Shown: piece after piece, positions 50,302 through 56,859 of the stretch | How the letters are laid out: every line of letters starts with the position of its first letter | Position numbering within the stretch: the first letter of the stretch is position 1 | NCBI RefSeq assembly: GCF_002272825.1 | Contig: NZ_MLAM01000001.1 | Span: forward strand, 1-64,000 | Source: Helicobacter sp. 11S02596-1 | GTDB taxonomy: Bacteria > Campylobacterota > Campylobacteria > Campylobacterales > Helicobacteraceae | DNA: 64,000 bases | Direction of reading: 5' to 3' | The notes under the pieces: model-generated | Seen by the model: the letters and a program-made list of their open reading frames with translations, nothing else | What the model was told of the DNA's origin: nothing | The model's database searches: none | Made by a program: the position numbers and the translations under genes

Positions 50302-50400
50302 TACCAATGTAGGCATATTTTGCGATGTTGCAAGCCTGCAATCTAAAAAGCCGATCTGATTATTTTTCAATACTTCAATACTCAAGCCCCGCGTGAGCGT

Positions 50401-50490
50401 GAGAGGAGAGGCGTAAAGCCAACTGCCGTCTTCGGTAGCTCCGCAGTGCGATGGCAATATGTGAGCTTTAAGGAGCACCGCAAGACGCCC
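50401..50490 (+). repeat. AACTGC-loop module, degenerate copy
   Basis: GAGAGGAGAGGCGTAAAGCC, AACTGCCGTCTTCGGTAGC, TCCGCAGTGCGATGG, GCAATATGTG, AAGGAGCACC and AAGACGCCC follow the order of the modules at 561-650 and 45275-45355. The first stem is only partly complementary. Bases 50302-50400 show nothing further. Confidence 0.55.
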
Positions 50491-50626
50491 AAACCTTTAA
50501 AACATATCTCAAATATTCAAGTTTGCTTGAATATGAGATGATTACTTTAGGAGCGAACACCGATTTAATCGGTGGTAGCGGTCTTCAGATTCAGTTTGCA
50601 AAAACTGAATCGAGTTCAAAATAATG
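50491..50626 (+). repeat. Three-hairpin repeat unit C1
   Basis: Hairpin 1 runs from ATCTC (50506-50510) to GAGAT (50535-50539) with inner ATTCAAG/CTTGAAT. Hairpin 2 is ACCGAT/ATCGGT (50559-50573), hairpin 3 GATTCAGTTT.../AAACTGAATC (50588-50611). Linkers are ATTACTTTAGGAGCGAAC and GGTAGCGGTCTTCA. Confidence 0.85.
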
Positions 50627-50767
50627 AAAACCTTAGAAATATATCTCAAATACACAAAGCAAAGCTTTGGGTATGAGATGATTACTTTAGGAGCGACTGG
50701 AAGCTTTGCTTCCATCAAGCGGTCTTCAGATTCACAACGTGAATCGAGTTCAAAATAATGAAAACCG
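50624..50767 (+). repeat. Three-hairpin repeat unit C2
   Basis: It follows C1 directly. Hairpin 1 has inner AAAGC/GCTTT, hairpin 2 TGGAAGC/GCTTCCA (50698-50714), hairpin 3 GATTCAC/GTGAATC (50729-50745). It also contains a 44-codon open frame from ATG 50624 to TAA 50758, the stop overlapping the next ATG as TAATG. I do not annotate this as a gene because other units do not keep the frame. Confidence 0.85.
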
Positions 50768-50780
50768 AGCAAAAAACAAA

Positions 50781-50815
50781 TAATAAAACCCGCCCTGTTG
50801 ATGAGGCAGAGCGGG
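50781..50815 (-). terminator. Terminator of the small-toxin transcript
   Basis: On the minus strand CCCGCTCTG (50807-50815) pairs with CAGGGCGGG (50789-50797; one G-U pair) and is followed by TTTTATTA. It lies 21 bases past the toxin stop codon. Confidence 0.7.
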
Positions 50816-50835
50816 AAATTTAAAAAGCTAGGTGG

Positions 50836-50907
50836 CTATCGCAACAGATCGCGAATTTCTTTAATGAGAATCACGACCGCCAAGATAGCAAGGATAATAG
50901 CATCCAT
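50836..50907 (-). CDS. Candidate type I toxin: 23-residue hydrophobic peptide
   Basis: The peptide MDAIILAILAVVILIKEIRD (then LLR) is one hydrophobic helix with a charged C-terminus, the build of membrane-acting type I toxins. AGGAG stands 6 bases before the ATG. The transcript is predicted from a consensus promoter (51058-51086) to a terminator (50781-50815), about 265 bases, with a leader of about 140 bases. In that leader CCTGTTTTGGA can pair exactly with TCCAAAACAGG, which abuts and partly covers the ribosome site, as in type I toxin mRNAs held untranslated until processed. An antisense RNA is possible from TTGATG (50798-50803) and TAAAAA (50821-50826). No known family is assigned. Confidence 0.68.
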   Translation of the reverse strand: MDAIILAILAVVILIKEIRDLLR

Positions 50908-50915
50908 TGCGGACT

Positions 50916-50994
50916 CCTGTTTTGGATTCCCGCCCGCCCACATTCCATAAAAAAAGCCCAACGCCAAAAGACGTCAGGCTTTTTCCAAAACAGG
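50916..50994 (-). promoter_or_regulatory. Leader structure sequestering the toxin ribosome site
   Basis: The 11-base arms 50984-50994 and 50916-50926 are perfectly complementary. The second contains the start of the AGGAG ribosome site. Between them is the hairpin at 50949-50984. Confidence 0.6.
50949..50984. terminator. Bidirectional hairpin with T runs inside the toxin leader
   Basis: AAAAAGCC pairs with GGCTTTTT and ACG with CGT. On the minus strand the intervening positions also pair through G-U and a run of seven T follows. It could end an antisense RNA coming from the left (plus strand) or attenuate the toxin transcript. Confidence 0.55.
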
Positions 50995-51057
50995 TCTAGC
51001 TAATAAATTTTTTCAAGGCTAAAACTATCTAGTTCCATCACAAACTAGAATACAAAA

Positions 51058-51086
51058 ATTATATACAAAAACCATCAAAAAATCAA
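51058..51086 (-). promoter_or_regulatory. Strong promoter of the toxin transcript
   Basis: On the minus strand TTGATT (51081-51086) and TATAAT (51058-51063) are 17 bases apart, the best spaced promoter in this region. The start site would be near 51051. Confidence 0.65.
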
Positions 51087-51100
51087 CATAAGGAGTTAAA

Positions 51101-51373
51101 ATGTTTTCATTTACTACACCCTTAAAAGGCGAAATCCTCGACAATGGCAATATTAAAATAACCGAAGAATTTGATTATTACCGAGAAAATAACGCCGATG
51201 AAATCATCAAAGTCCCAAAAGGATTTGAATCCGATTTTGCGAGGGTGCCGTTTGTCTTTCGTATTCTCGTTTTCCCCATCGGGAAGCATAGCAAGCCAGC
51301 AGTCATTCACGATTATCTCTGTGAGCTTTACCATCAAGGCAAGGTGAGCCGAGCGGTGTGTGCTTATATGTAG
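51101..51373 (+). CDS. DUF1353 (phage-type) protein, C-terminally truncated
   Basis: The 90-residue product shows the DUF1353 pattern: a folded start, then VPKGFESDFARVP, and HDYLCELY with the conserved histidine and aspartate. Family members continue for roughly 20-50 residues after this point, but here the frame stops after AVCAYM, so it looks cut short. AAGGAG precedes the ATG. Full members occur in phage tail regions; no other phage gene is present. It is probably a remnant. Hairpin repeats begin about 30 bases after its stop. Confidence 0.6.
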   Translation: MFSFTTPLKGEILDNGNIKITEEFDYYRENNADEIIKVPKGFESDFARVPFVFRILVFPIGKHSKPAVIHDYLCELYHQGKVSRAVCAYM

Positions 51374-51399
51374 GGTGGTTGTGGCTTCTTATAAAATTA

Positions 51400-51515
51400 G
51401 GTAGATAACGAAGTGCAAAGCACGCCGTTATAACCCTAAACTTTAGAAACGTAGGGCGATTCACTCGCCTGTAGCGGTCTTCAGATTCACAACGTGAATC
51501 GAGTAAAACATAATG
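51400..51515 (+). repeat. Three-hairpin repeat unit D1 (variant)
   Basis: GTGC/GCAC and ATAACCC remain of hairpin 1. Linker CTTTAGAAACGTA leads to GGCGA/TCGCC. GCGGTCTTCA precedes GATTCAC/GTGAATC (51484-51500), tail GAGTAAAACATAATGAAAACC. Confidence 0.7.
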
Positions 51516-51651
51516 AAAACCTTAGAAACCTATCTCGAACGCACAGCCTCTGGCTGGGTGTGAGATGGTTACTTTAGGAGCGAACACCGATTTAATCGGT
51601 GGTAGCGGTCTTCAGATTCAGTTTTTAAACTGAATCGAGTAAAATATAATG
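51513..51651 (+). repeat. Three-hairpin repeat unit D2
   Basis: Hairpin 1 spans ATCTC (51532-51536) to GAGAT (51562-51566), with inner AGCC/GGCT. Hairpin 2 is ACCGAT/ATCGGT (51586-51600), hairpin 3 a perfect 10-bp stem GATTCAGTTT/AAACTGAATC (51615-51636). The distance to the next ATG is 136 bases, so no frame spans the unit. Confidence 0.85.
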
Positions 51652-51779
51652 AAAACCTTAGAAACCATCTCATATTCAAGCTTGCTTGAATATGAGATGG
51701 TTACTTTAGGAGCGAACACCGATTTAATCGGTGGTAGTGGTCTTCAGATTAGATTTATCGAATCGAGTAAAACATAATG
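51649..51779 (+). repeat. Three-hairpin repeat unit D3
   Basis: Hairpin 1 has CATATTCAAGC/GCTTGAATATG and sits within ATCTC/GAGAT. Hairpin 2 is ACCGAT/ATCGGT. Hairpin 3 is reduced (GATT...AATC). A 42-codon frame from ATG 51649 ends at TAA overlapping the next ATG (51777). Confidence 0.85.
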
Positions 51780-51921
51780 AAAACCTTAGAAATTTATCTC
51801 GAATATTCAAGCTTGCTTGAATATGAGATGATTACTTTAGGAATGGAAGCAGGCTCTGCCTGCTGGAATGGTCTTCAGGTTTAATTTTTCAGAGAAAAAA
51901 TTAAACCGAGTAAAAAATAAT
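51777..51921 (+). repeat. Three-hairpin repeat unit D4
   Basis: Hairpin 1 is as in A4. Hairpin 2 is AGCAGGC/GCCTGCT (51848-51864). Hairpin 3 is a perfect 12-bp stem GGTTTAATTTTT/AAAAATTAAACC (51878-51907). Linker GGTCTTCAG is unchanged while both following stems are unique to this copy. It ends 5 bases before the aminotransferase stop. Confidence 0.85.
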
Positions 51922-51926
51922 AAAGC

Positions 51927-53138
51927 CTATTGAAAATCTTTCAAAAATGCTTTGAGATTCCTTGCGGCTTGGCGGATACGATTTTCATTTTCAATCAAGG
52001 CAATACGGACATACCCCTCGCCGTGTTGCCCAAACCCCACACCCGGACTCACAGCGATTTTGGCAACTTGCAAAAGCTGTTTAGAAAACTCCAAGCTTCC
52101 CAAATGCTCCACACAAGGCGGGATTTTTGCCCAGATAAACATACTCGCTTTGGGTTTATCCATCTCCCAGCCAGCTTCTTGAAAACTTTTTATCAAGACT
52201 TGCATTCTCTTTTCGTATTTTGATTTGATGGCTTCCACGCAGTCTTGGGGACCCTCAAGGGCGATAGTAGAGGCGATTTGAAGTGGGGTGTAGATACCAT
52301 AGTCGATCCAGCTTTTGATTTTCTGGAGTGCGCCGATGATTTTTTGATTACCCACCACAAAGCCAATCCGCCATCCAGCCATATTATAGCTCTTGCTAAG
52401 GGTGTAGGTCTCCACAGCGACTTCCTTTGCGCCAGGCACTTCAAGCACGCTGGGGGCTTGGTAGCCATCAAAACACAAATCCGCATAAGCGATGTCGCTG
52501 ATGATATAAAACCGCTCTTTTTTAGCCATTGCCACAAGCCGTTCATAAAAGCTTTTATATACGATCGTCGTGGTGGGATTATGCGGGAAATTCACAACCA
52601 CAAATTTTGGCTTGGGCATCGCTTCTTTTAGCGCACGAGAAAGATTCTCAAAAAAATCATCCTCATCGAGTTCCATTTGTTGATTCCACTTGATACCAAA
52701 CCTCGCGACATTCGCACCATTCAAAATAAAAGCATAATAATGGATCGGGTAAGCCGGCTCTGCCACAACAGCCGTATCGCCCGGATTGGTGATGGCAGCA
52801 ACAAGATGGACATACCCCTCCTTGCTCCCCATACTCACGCAAACTTCGAGATTGGGATCTAGGCAAACGTTATATTTTCTCTGATACCACCGACAAATCG
52901 CTAAGCGCAGTTTATAAATCCCTTTGCTAACCGAATAGCCGTGATTTTTTGGCTTATGCGCACTTTCACAAAGCTTTTCGATGATATGCGGGGGCGTTGG
53001 CCCATCGGGATTACCCATACTAAAATCGATCACATCTTCATTGCGATGGCGCATATCAAGCTTCATCTCATTGATAGCTGCAAAAACATATTTTGGCAAT
53101 CGTTTGATTTTTTCAAACTCAATTTCATCAAACATCAA
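51927..53138 (-). CDS. Class I/II aminotransferase (aspartate/alanine type)
   Basis: The 403-residue PLP enzyme has the fold-type I landmarks: DFSMGNPDGPTP at the start, VNFPHNPTT, ISDIAYADLCFDGY, and the cofactor lysine in TYTLSKSYNMAGWRIGF. It resembles the Helicobacter AspB/AlaT-like aminotransferases and the LL-diaminopimelate group. The exact amino donor cannot be read from sequence. Its 3' end lies directly against repeat unit D4. Confidence 0.87.
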   Translation of the reverse strand: MMFDEIEFEKIKRLPKYVFAAINEMKLDMRHRNEDVIDFSMGNPDGPTPPHIIEKLCESAHKPKNHGYSVSKGIYKLRLAICRWYQRKYNVCLDPNLEVCVSMGSKEGYVHLVAAITNPGDTAVVAEPAYPIHYYAFILNGANVARFGIKWNQQMELDEDDFFENLSRALKEAMPKPKFVVVNFPHNPTTTIVYKSFYERLVAMAKKERFYIISDIAYADLCFDGYQAPSVLEVPGAKEVAVETYTLSKSYNMAGWRIGFVVGNQKIIGALQKIKSWIDYGIYTPLQIASTIALEGPQDCVEAIKSKYEKRMQVLIKSFQEAGWEMDKPKASMFIWAKIPPCVEHLGSLEFSKQLLQVAKIAVSPGVGFGQHGEGYVRIALIENENRIRQAARNLKAFLKDFQ

Positions 53139-53144
53139 GCAACC

Positions 53145-53972
53145 TTATTTATCAAATTCTTCAAACTTGATTTCAAGCCCGTTTTTTATTATAGCAGGAT
53201 TCTGAATATCGCTCACCATAATAAAACGAATCCCTTCCAAAAGGCTAAATGTGATTTTTTTGGTTGTGCTGGTTTGAGAAATCAGATTGATAATCTGGAG
53301 ATCCTTATCATAAAGAACAATGCGAGGACGCCAGTAGGGCGTTTTGGCAGTGATGGTAATATTGCCACTATCTTTTGTGCTAAACCAATACTCCCCGCTC
53401 ACTTCTCTGACTTCCAAAACCTCATTAGAGGGCGAAATCTCTCTGGCATTGGCAAGCTTGGGATCGACAAGCTCAATATCATATTCCCAATCAAAAATAG
53501 AATTTCTTTTGATGTCGGTAAAAATATAGCCCCGTTTATTTAATTCATCAATCATAATCGAAGGCTCCAAAGCGTGTTCAGTAGCAAAACTAAACGTAAT
53601 TTTAGCTATCCCTGCGGTGTATTCTGCTTTTGAAACTGCAAAATAAGAATACCCCATCGAAGAAAGCGCGCTATTGATACTCCGTGTCAAAAAAATCGGC
53701 GTTGTCTGAGAAACAAAAGTAATATTAAGCTCGCTTGGTTGGCTGAATTTGAGTATCAACAAGCCATTATCTTTGAGCGTGGCAACCAACTTTTTAATAT
53801 CAATCCTGCCATCAACATAAAACGCTTGTTTGTTATTAAAAATCCGATTGATAAAGTTTTTATTAACATTATAAGCTTGCGTCCCAATGAGATTCTCGAT
53901 CTTGTCATCCAAGGCATCTGCAAATGCCAAAGACAAAAACAAAGCTATGGAAATGGCGATTTTTAAAATCAT
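53145..53972 (-). CDS. Exported protein of unknown function
   Basis: The 275-residue protein has a signal peptide (ILKIAISIALFLSLAFADA). The mature part has no motif I know; it alternates strand-like segments such as GLLILKFSQPSELNITFVSQ and GEYWFSTKDSGNITITAK. It starts at the stop of the membrane-protein gene upstream (one base shared), and the pair follows trmH as in H. pylori. An envelope-associated role is likely from the signal peptide; nothing more can be said. Confidence 0.78.
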   Translation of the reverse strand: MILKIAISIALFLSLAFADALDDKIENLIGTQAYNVNKNFINRIFNNKQAFYVDGRIDIKKLVATLKDNGLLILKFSQPSELNITFVSQTTPIFLTRSINSALSSMGYSYFAVSKAEYTAGIAKITFSFATEHALEPSIMIDELNKRGYIFTDIKRNSIFDWEYDIELVDPKLANAREISPSNEVLEVREVSGEYWFSTKDSGNITITAKTPYWRPRIVLYDKDLQIINLISQTSTTKKITFSLLEGIRFIMVSDIQNPAIIKNGLEIKFEEFDK

Positions 53973-54877
53973 TAATTTTGACCGCTTAATTCGAGATATT
54001 GTGCGTATTTGATTTGTTTGACACCCTCTTTGGGGGTGTATAAAAATCGCATTGGATAAGGTTTTTCATAATGTGCTACACCTGTATTAGTCTGCAGTGA
54101 AAAATCGCCGTGACCAAAAGATATTAATAATCTATCATTTTTGACTTCGATAGGATAAGGCGTATTTACAATGGTTTGAAATTTTTGCTTGCTACTAAGA
54201 TCAAGCACTTCAATCCAAAGGCTACGATTGGGGATAACTACAATCTGTTCTTTGTGGCTTTTTTCAGATTTTGAAACGTTATCTTGTGGCACTGGAGCGC
54301 TCATAGCCTCATCTGAAACATCTTCGGTCAAACCATCGCTAGCATTTTCTTCCTCAATATTGCTGGTTTCTTGCTGGCTAGTTTCTTCCTCTACTGCAGG
54401 GCTTTCTTCAGGGGTTGTCAAATGCTCTTGCTGGGGTAATGGGCTATGTTTTGAAGGGCTAGGCGACTTCATAAAAATGCTCTTATAGCCAAAATAACCT
54501 CCCAATATCACCACCACAACAATCAAAGAAATATAAAAACGCTTTCTAGAAATGAGTTGCTTTTTTCTTTCTTCGATCAAGTCATCTTTTTGTTTTTGCG
54601 TGTCCAGATCGAGATTATTGACAGAATGCTCGACGTCTTCGACCTCTTGGGTAGCCTGCGAGCCGGCAAAGAAATTTTCATCGTATTCTTTGAGCCACTC
54701 ACTCAAATCGACCTTATATTCCCGCTCAAGAATCTTCAAAAACCCGACCACACGCACCCTTTGGAGGTTTGAAAATCTCTTTTCGATAATATCATCGAGC
54801 TTATTGATAGAAATCTTGGTGGTTTTGCTGATTTCTCTGACACCGATTTCTTTAAGTTTTTCGATTGCTTTTTCCAT
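53972..54877 (-). CDS. Single-pass membrane protein with cytoplasmic helical domain
   Basis: The 301-residue protein has an N-terminal helical domain (KLKEIGVREISKTTKISINKLDD, resembling a helix-turn-helix), a charged linker, one transmembrane segment near residues 114-132 (FYISLIVVVVILGGYFGY), an acidic E/S/Q-rich stretch and a C-terminal beta-rich domain (IPNRSLWIEVLDLSSKQ). The layout recalls RodZ (HTH, membrane helix, periplasmic DUF4115), but the sequence match is only architectural. It starts 4 bases before the trmH stop and is coupled with its neighbours. Confidence 0.7.
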   Translation of the reverse strand: MEKAIEKLKEIGVREISKTTKISINKLDDIIEKRFSNLQRVRVVGFLKILEREYKVDLSEWLKEYDENFFAGSQATQEVEDVEHSVNNLDLDTQKQKDDLIEERKKQLISRKRFYISLIVVVVILGGYFGYKSIFMKSPSPSKHSPLPQQEHLTTPEESPAVEEETSQQETSNIEEENASDGLTEDVSDEAMSAPVPQDNVSKSEKSHKEQIVVIPNRSLWIEVLDLSSKQKFQTIVNTPYPIEVKNDRLLISFGHGDFSLQTNTGVAHYEKPYPMRFLYTPKEGVKQIKYAQYLELSGQN

Positions 54878-55564
54878 TTAACCCATCCTGTTGATTAAAA
54901 TGCCCGCTGCGACGCTCACATTTAAGGAATTAAAATCCCGTTTCATTTTGATTGAGACTATTTTATCAAGTTTTGATAAAATTTTCTTATGCAATCCCAC
55001 ACCCTCACTGCCCAAAAACAACGCCCATTTCTCCTTTGGCTCAATACCCACAATATCTTGACCCCCAACATCTGCCCCATAGCATTGTATGCCCTCATTT
55101 TTGAGTTCATTGATGAGATCCAAAATATTTTTGCAGATACAAAATGGCATATCTAGCATCGCCCCCGCACTCGAGCGCACAACGCCCTCAAAAGAAAAAC
55201 TCTCCCTTAAGCCCAGCACAACCCCATCGACACCCAGACAATACGCCGTCCTAACAATAGCCCCGATATTCCCGACATCCGTAATATCACAAAGCACCAA
55301 AATCTTATGGTATTTTTTTATCTCAGAGACCGAAATAGGCGATGGTGGGAGGATTTTTGCCAAAAACCCCTGATGATTCCCGCCCCTCGCCATTGCTTGG
55401 GCTTTTTTGGTATCTGTGCGCAAAATACGGCGATTGTTTTTAGCCATAAAAGTAAAAATTTTAGGGTCGATTTCCTTAGCCAGATAGATTTCTTCGATAC
55501 GTTCGGGGTGACGCTCCAAAAGGTGCATTACAATGCGTTTTCCATAAACAATCATATTATTCAT
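54878..55564 (-). CDS. TrmH/SpoU-family rRNA methyltransferase (RlmB-like)
   Basis: The 228-residue protein has a substrate-binding N-terminal part (YGKRIVMHLLERHPERIEEI) and a SPOUT knot with DVGNIGAIVRTAYCLGVDGV, LFLGSEGVGL and SLNVSVAAGIL, the three SAM-knot motifs. RlmB methylates G2251 of 23S rRNA in E. coli; the target here is inferred. It overlaps rsmI by 4 bases, in the same order as in H. pylori. Confidence 0.87.
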   Translation of the reverse strand: MNNMIVYGKRIVMHLLERHPERIEEIYLAKEIDPKIFTFMAKNNRRILRTDTKKAQAMARGGNHQGFLAKILPPSPISVSEIKKYHKILVLCDITDVGNIGAIVRTAYCLGVDGVVLGLRESFSFEGVVRSSAGAMLDMPFCICKNILDLINELKNEGIQCYGADVGGQDIVGIEPKEKWALFLGSEGVGLHKKILSKLDKIVSIKMKRDFNSLNVSVAAGILINRMG

Positions 55565-56421
55565 ACGGACACTTGCATAGAAATTTTTTTATAAAGGCTT
55601 TTGGTGTCTTCGTTTTGGAGCTTTGAGAGGATTTTGGCTTTGATTTTTGGAGGGATGTCAAGTTGCAATATCTGTGCGCTTGAAAGCGAGCGTTCCATTT
55701 TTGTATCTGAAAAAAGCACTAATACCCACTCCCCGCTTGTATTGAGCGATTCTATTTGAGCGCAAACCTCACGGGCTTGCCCGATAAAATATTTTTGGTG
55801 CATTTTCGTCATTTCTTTGATGGCAAAAAGCCTCGCATTCGGGGTGAGCAAAGCCAAATCTTCCAACGTATCCAAAATCCTATGGGGGCTTTCATACATC
55901 ACGATGGGAATGCTTTGCTCAAGATAGGCACAACCTTGTAAAAGATTTAAAATCCTCTCCCGCCTCTCTTTTTGCTTGTGTGGCAAAAACCCAGCAAACA
56001 AAAAACCTTGGGCATCAAACCCACACGAAGCATACGCAACAACTCCCGCACTCGCACCCGGAAGCACATCATAAGGGATATTATTTGCTATGGCATAGGC
56101 TATAAGCGATATTCCTGGATCACTCACACAGGGCATCCCCGCATCACTCATATACACGACATTATTTTGGTGAAAAAAATCCTGCGTGAGATTTTTAAAA
56201 AAATCTTTTTCATTATGAGAATGAAAGGATACAAAATCTTTTTTTTCAAAAATAGCAGAAAAATGCTCGGCGATGATGGGGTTTTTCCCAAAAAGTGCGA
56301 TCAATTTTTTCGTAACCCTGATATCCTCGCACATCACGACATTAGCCTCACCCAAAGCCTGCAAGGCTCTCAAAGTAATATCGGCTAGATTCCCAATAGG
56401 CGTGGGTAAGAGGGTCAGCAC
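55561..56421 (-). CDS. rsmI: 16S rRNA (cytidine1402-2'-O)-methyltransferase
   Basis: The 286-residue tetrapyrrole-methylase-fold protein begins LLPTPIGNLADITLRAL and has CEDIRVTKKL, YMSDAGMPCVSDPG and LPGASAGVVAYASCG, all characteristic of RsmI. It lies 4 bases downstream of rpmE and overlaps the next gene, indicating one transcript. Confidence 0.94.
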   Translation of the reverse strand: MLTLLPTPIGNLADITLRALQALGEANVVMCEDIRVTKKLIALFGKNPIIAEHFSAIFEKKDFVSFHSHNEKDFFKNLTQDFFHQNNVVYMSDAGMPCVSDPGISLIAYAIANNIPYDVLPGASAGVVAYASCGFDAQGFLFAGFLPHKQKERRERILNLLQGCAYLEQSIPIVMYESPHRILDTLEDLALLTPNARLFAIKEMTKMHQKYFIGQAREVCAQIESLNTSGEWVLVLFSDTKMERSLSSAQILQLDIPPKIKAKILSKLQNEDTKSLYKKISMQVSV

Positions 56422-56425
56422 GGCA

Positions 56426-56629
56426 TTATTTTAGATTATATTTTTGTTTAAATTTCTCAACCCTGCCGGCTGCATCGGCGATTTTATCACTACCTGTATA
56501 AAAAGGATGGCAAAAGCTCGATATATCAATCCTTAGCTCACTTTTTGTGCTCAACACTTCGATTTCTTTCCCGCTGGTAACACAAGTTACCTTGCAGGGA
56601 ACATACTGGGGGTGAATGCCTTTTTTCAT
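56426..56629 (-). CDS. rpmE: 50S ribosomal protein L31
   Basis: The 67-residue protein starts [20 protein letters not shown] and contains SFCHPFYTG, the conserved L31 blocks with cysteines 12, 16 and a later one. AAAGGAATTGCG precedes the ATG. It heads the rpmE-rsmI-trmH transcript. The 230 bases up to hsdR contain one copy of a short repeat of the guaA end (56806-56817) and otherwise nothing recognisable. Confidence 0.95.
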   Translation of the reverse strand: MKKGIHPQYVPCKVTCVTSGKEIEVLSTKSELRIDISSFCHPFYTGSDKIADAAGRVEKFKQKYNLK

Positions 56630-56805
56630 CGCAATTCCTTTATGTCTATTGTTGTGAATTTAAATCGGTAATTCTAGCTAAGAAATACTTAGATTTTATT
56701 AAAAAGTATTTTTGCCACGCCAAAAATAAGCAAAATGCAAACAGCAAAAATGTCAAATTTTAAGATTCAAATTGCTAGCAAACCCAAAATCATTCAAACT
56801 TAATT

Positions 56806-56817
56806 TTATTCCCACTC
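56806..56817. repeat. Short copy of the guaA 3' end beside hsdR (possible attachment site)
   Basis: TTATTCCCACTC occurs here and again at 63624-63635, where it encodes the last residues of GuaA (EWE and stop). The two copies are in direct orientation and bracket the type I R-M genes exactly. Confidence 0.4.
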
Positions 56818-56859
56818 GACTTTTATATCTTTTCAAATGGCAATTATTTGAGGGGACAC

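Noticed and set aside
51400-51921. Regularly spaced repeats as a CRISPR array
   Set aside because: Units are 128-145 bases, the conserved parts are linkers between palindromes, spacers are not unique sequences of constant length, and no cas gene is present.
50491-51921. Hairpin units as integron attC sites or tRNA-like genes
   Set aside because: No attC-type RYYYAAC/GTTRRRY core pairs, no integrase, and no cloverleaf with conserved tRNA positions could be found.
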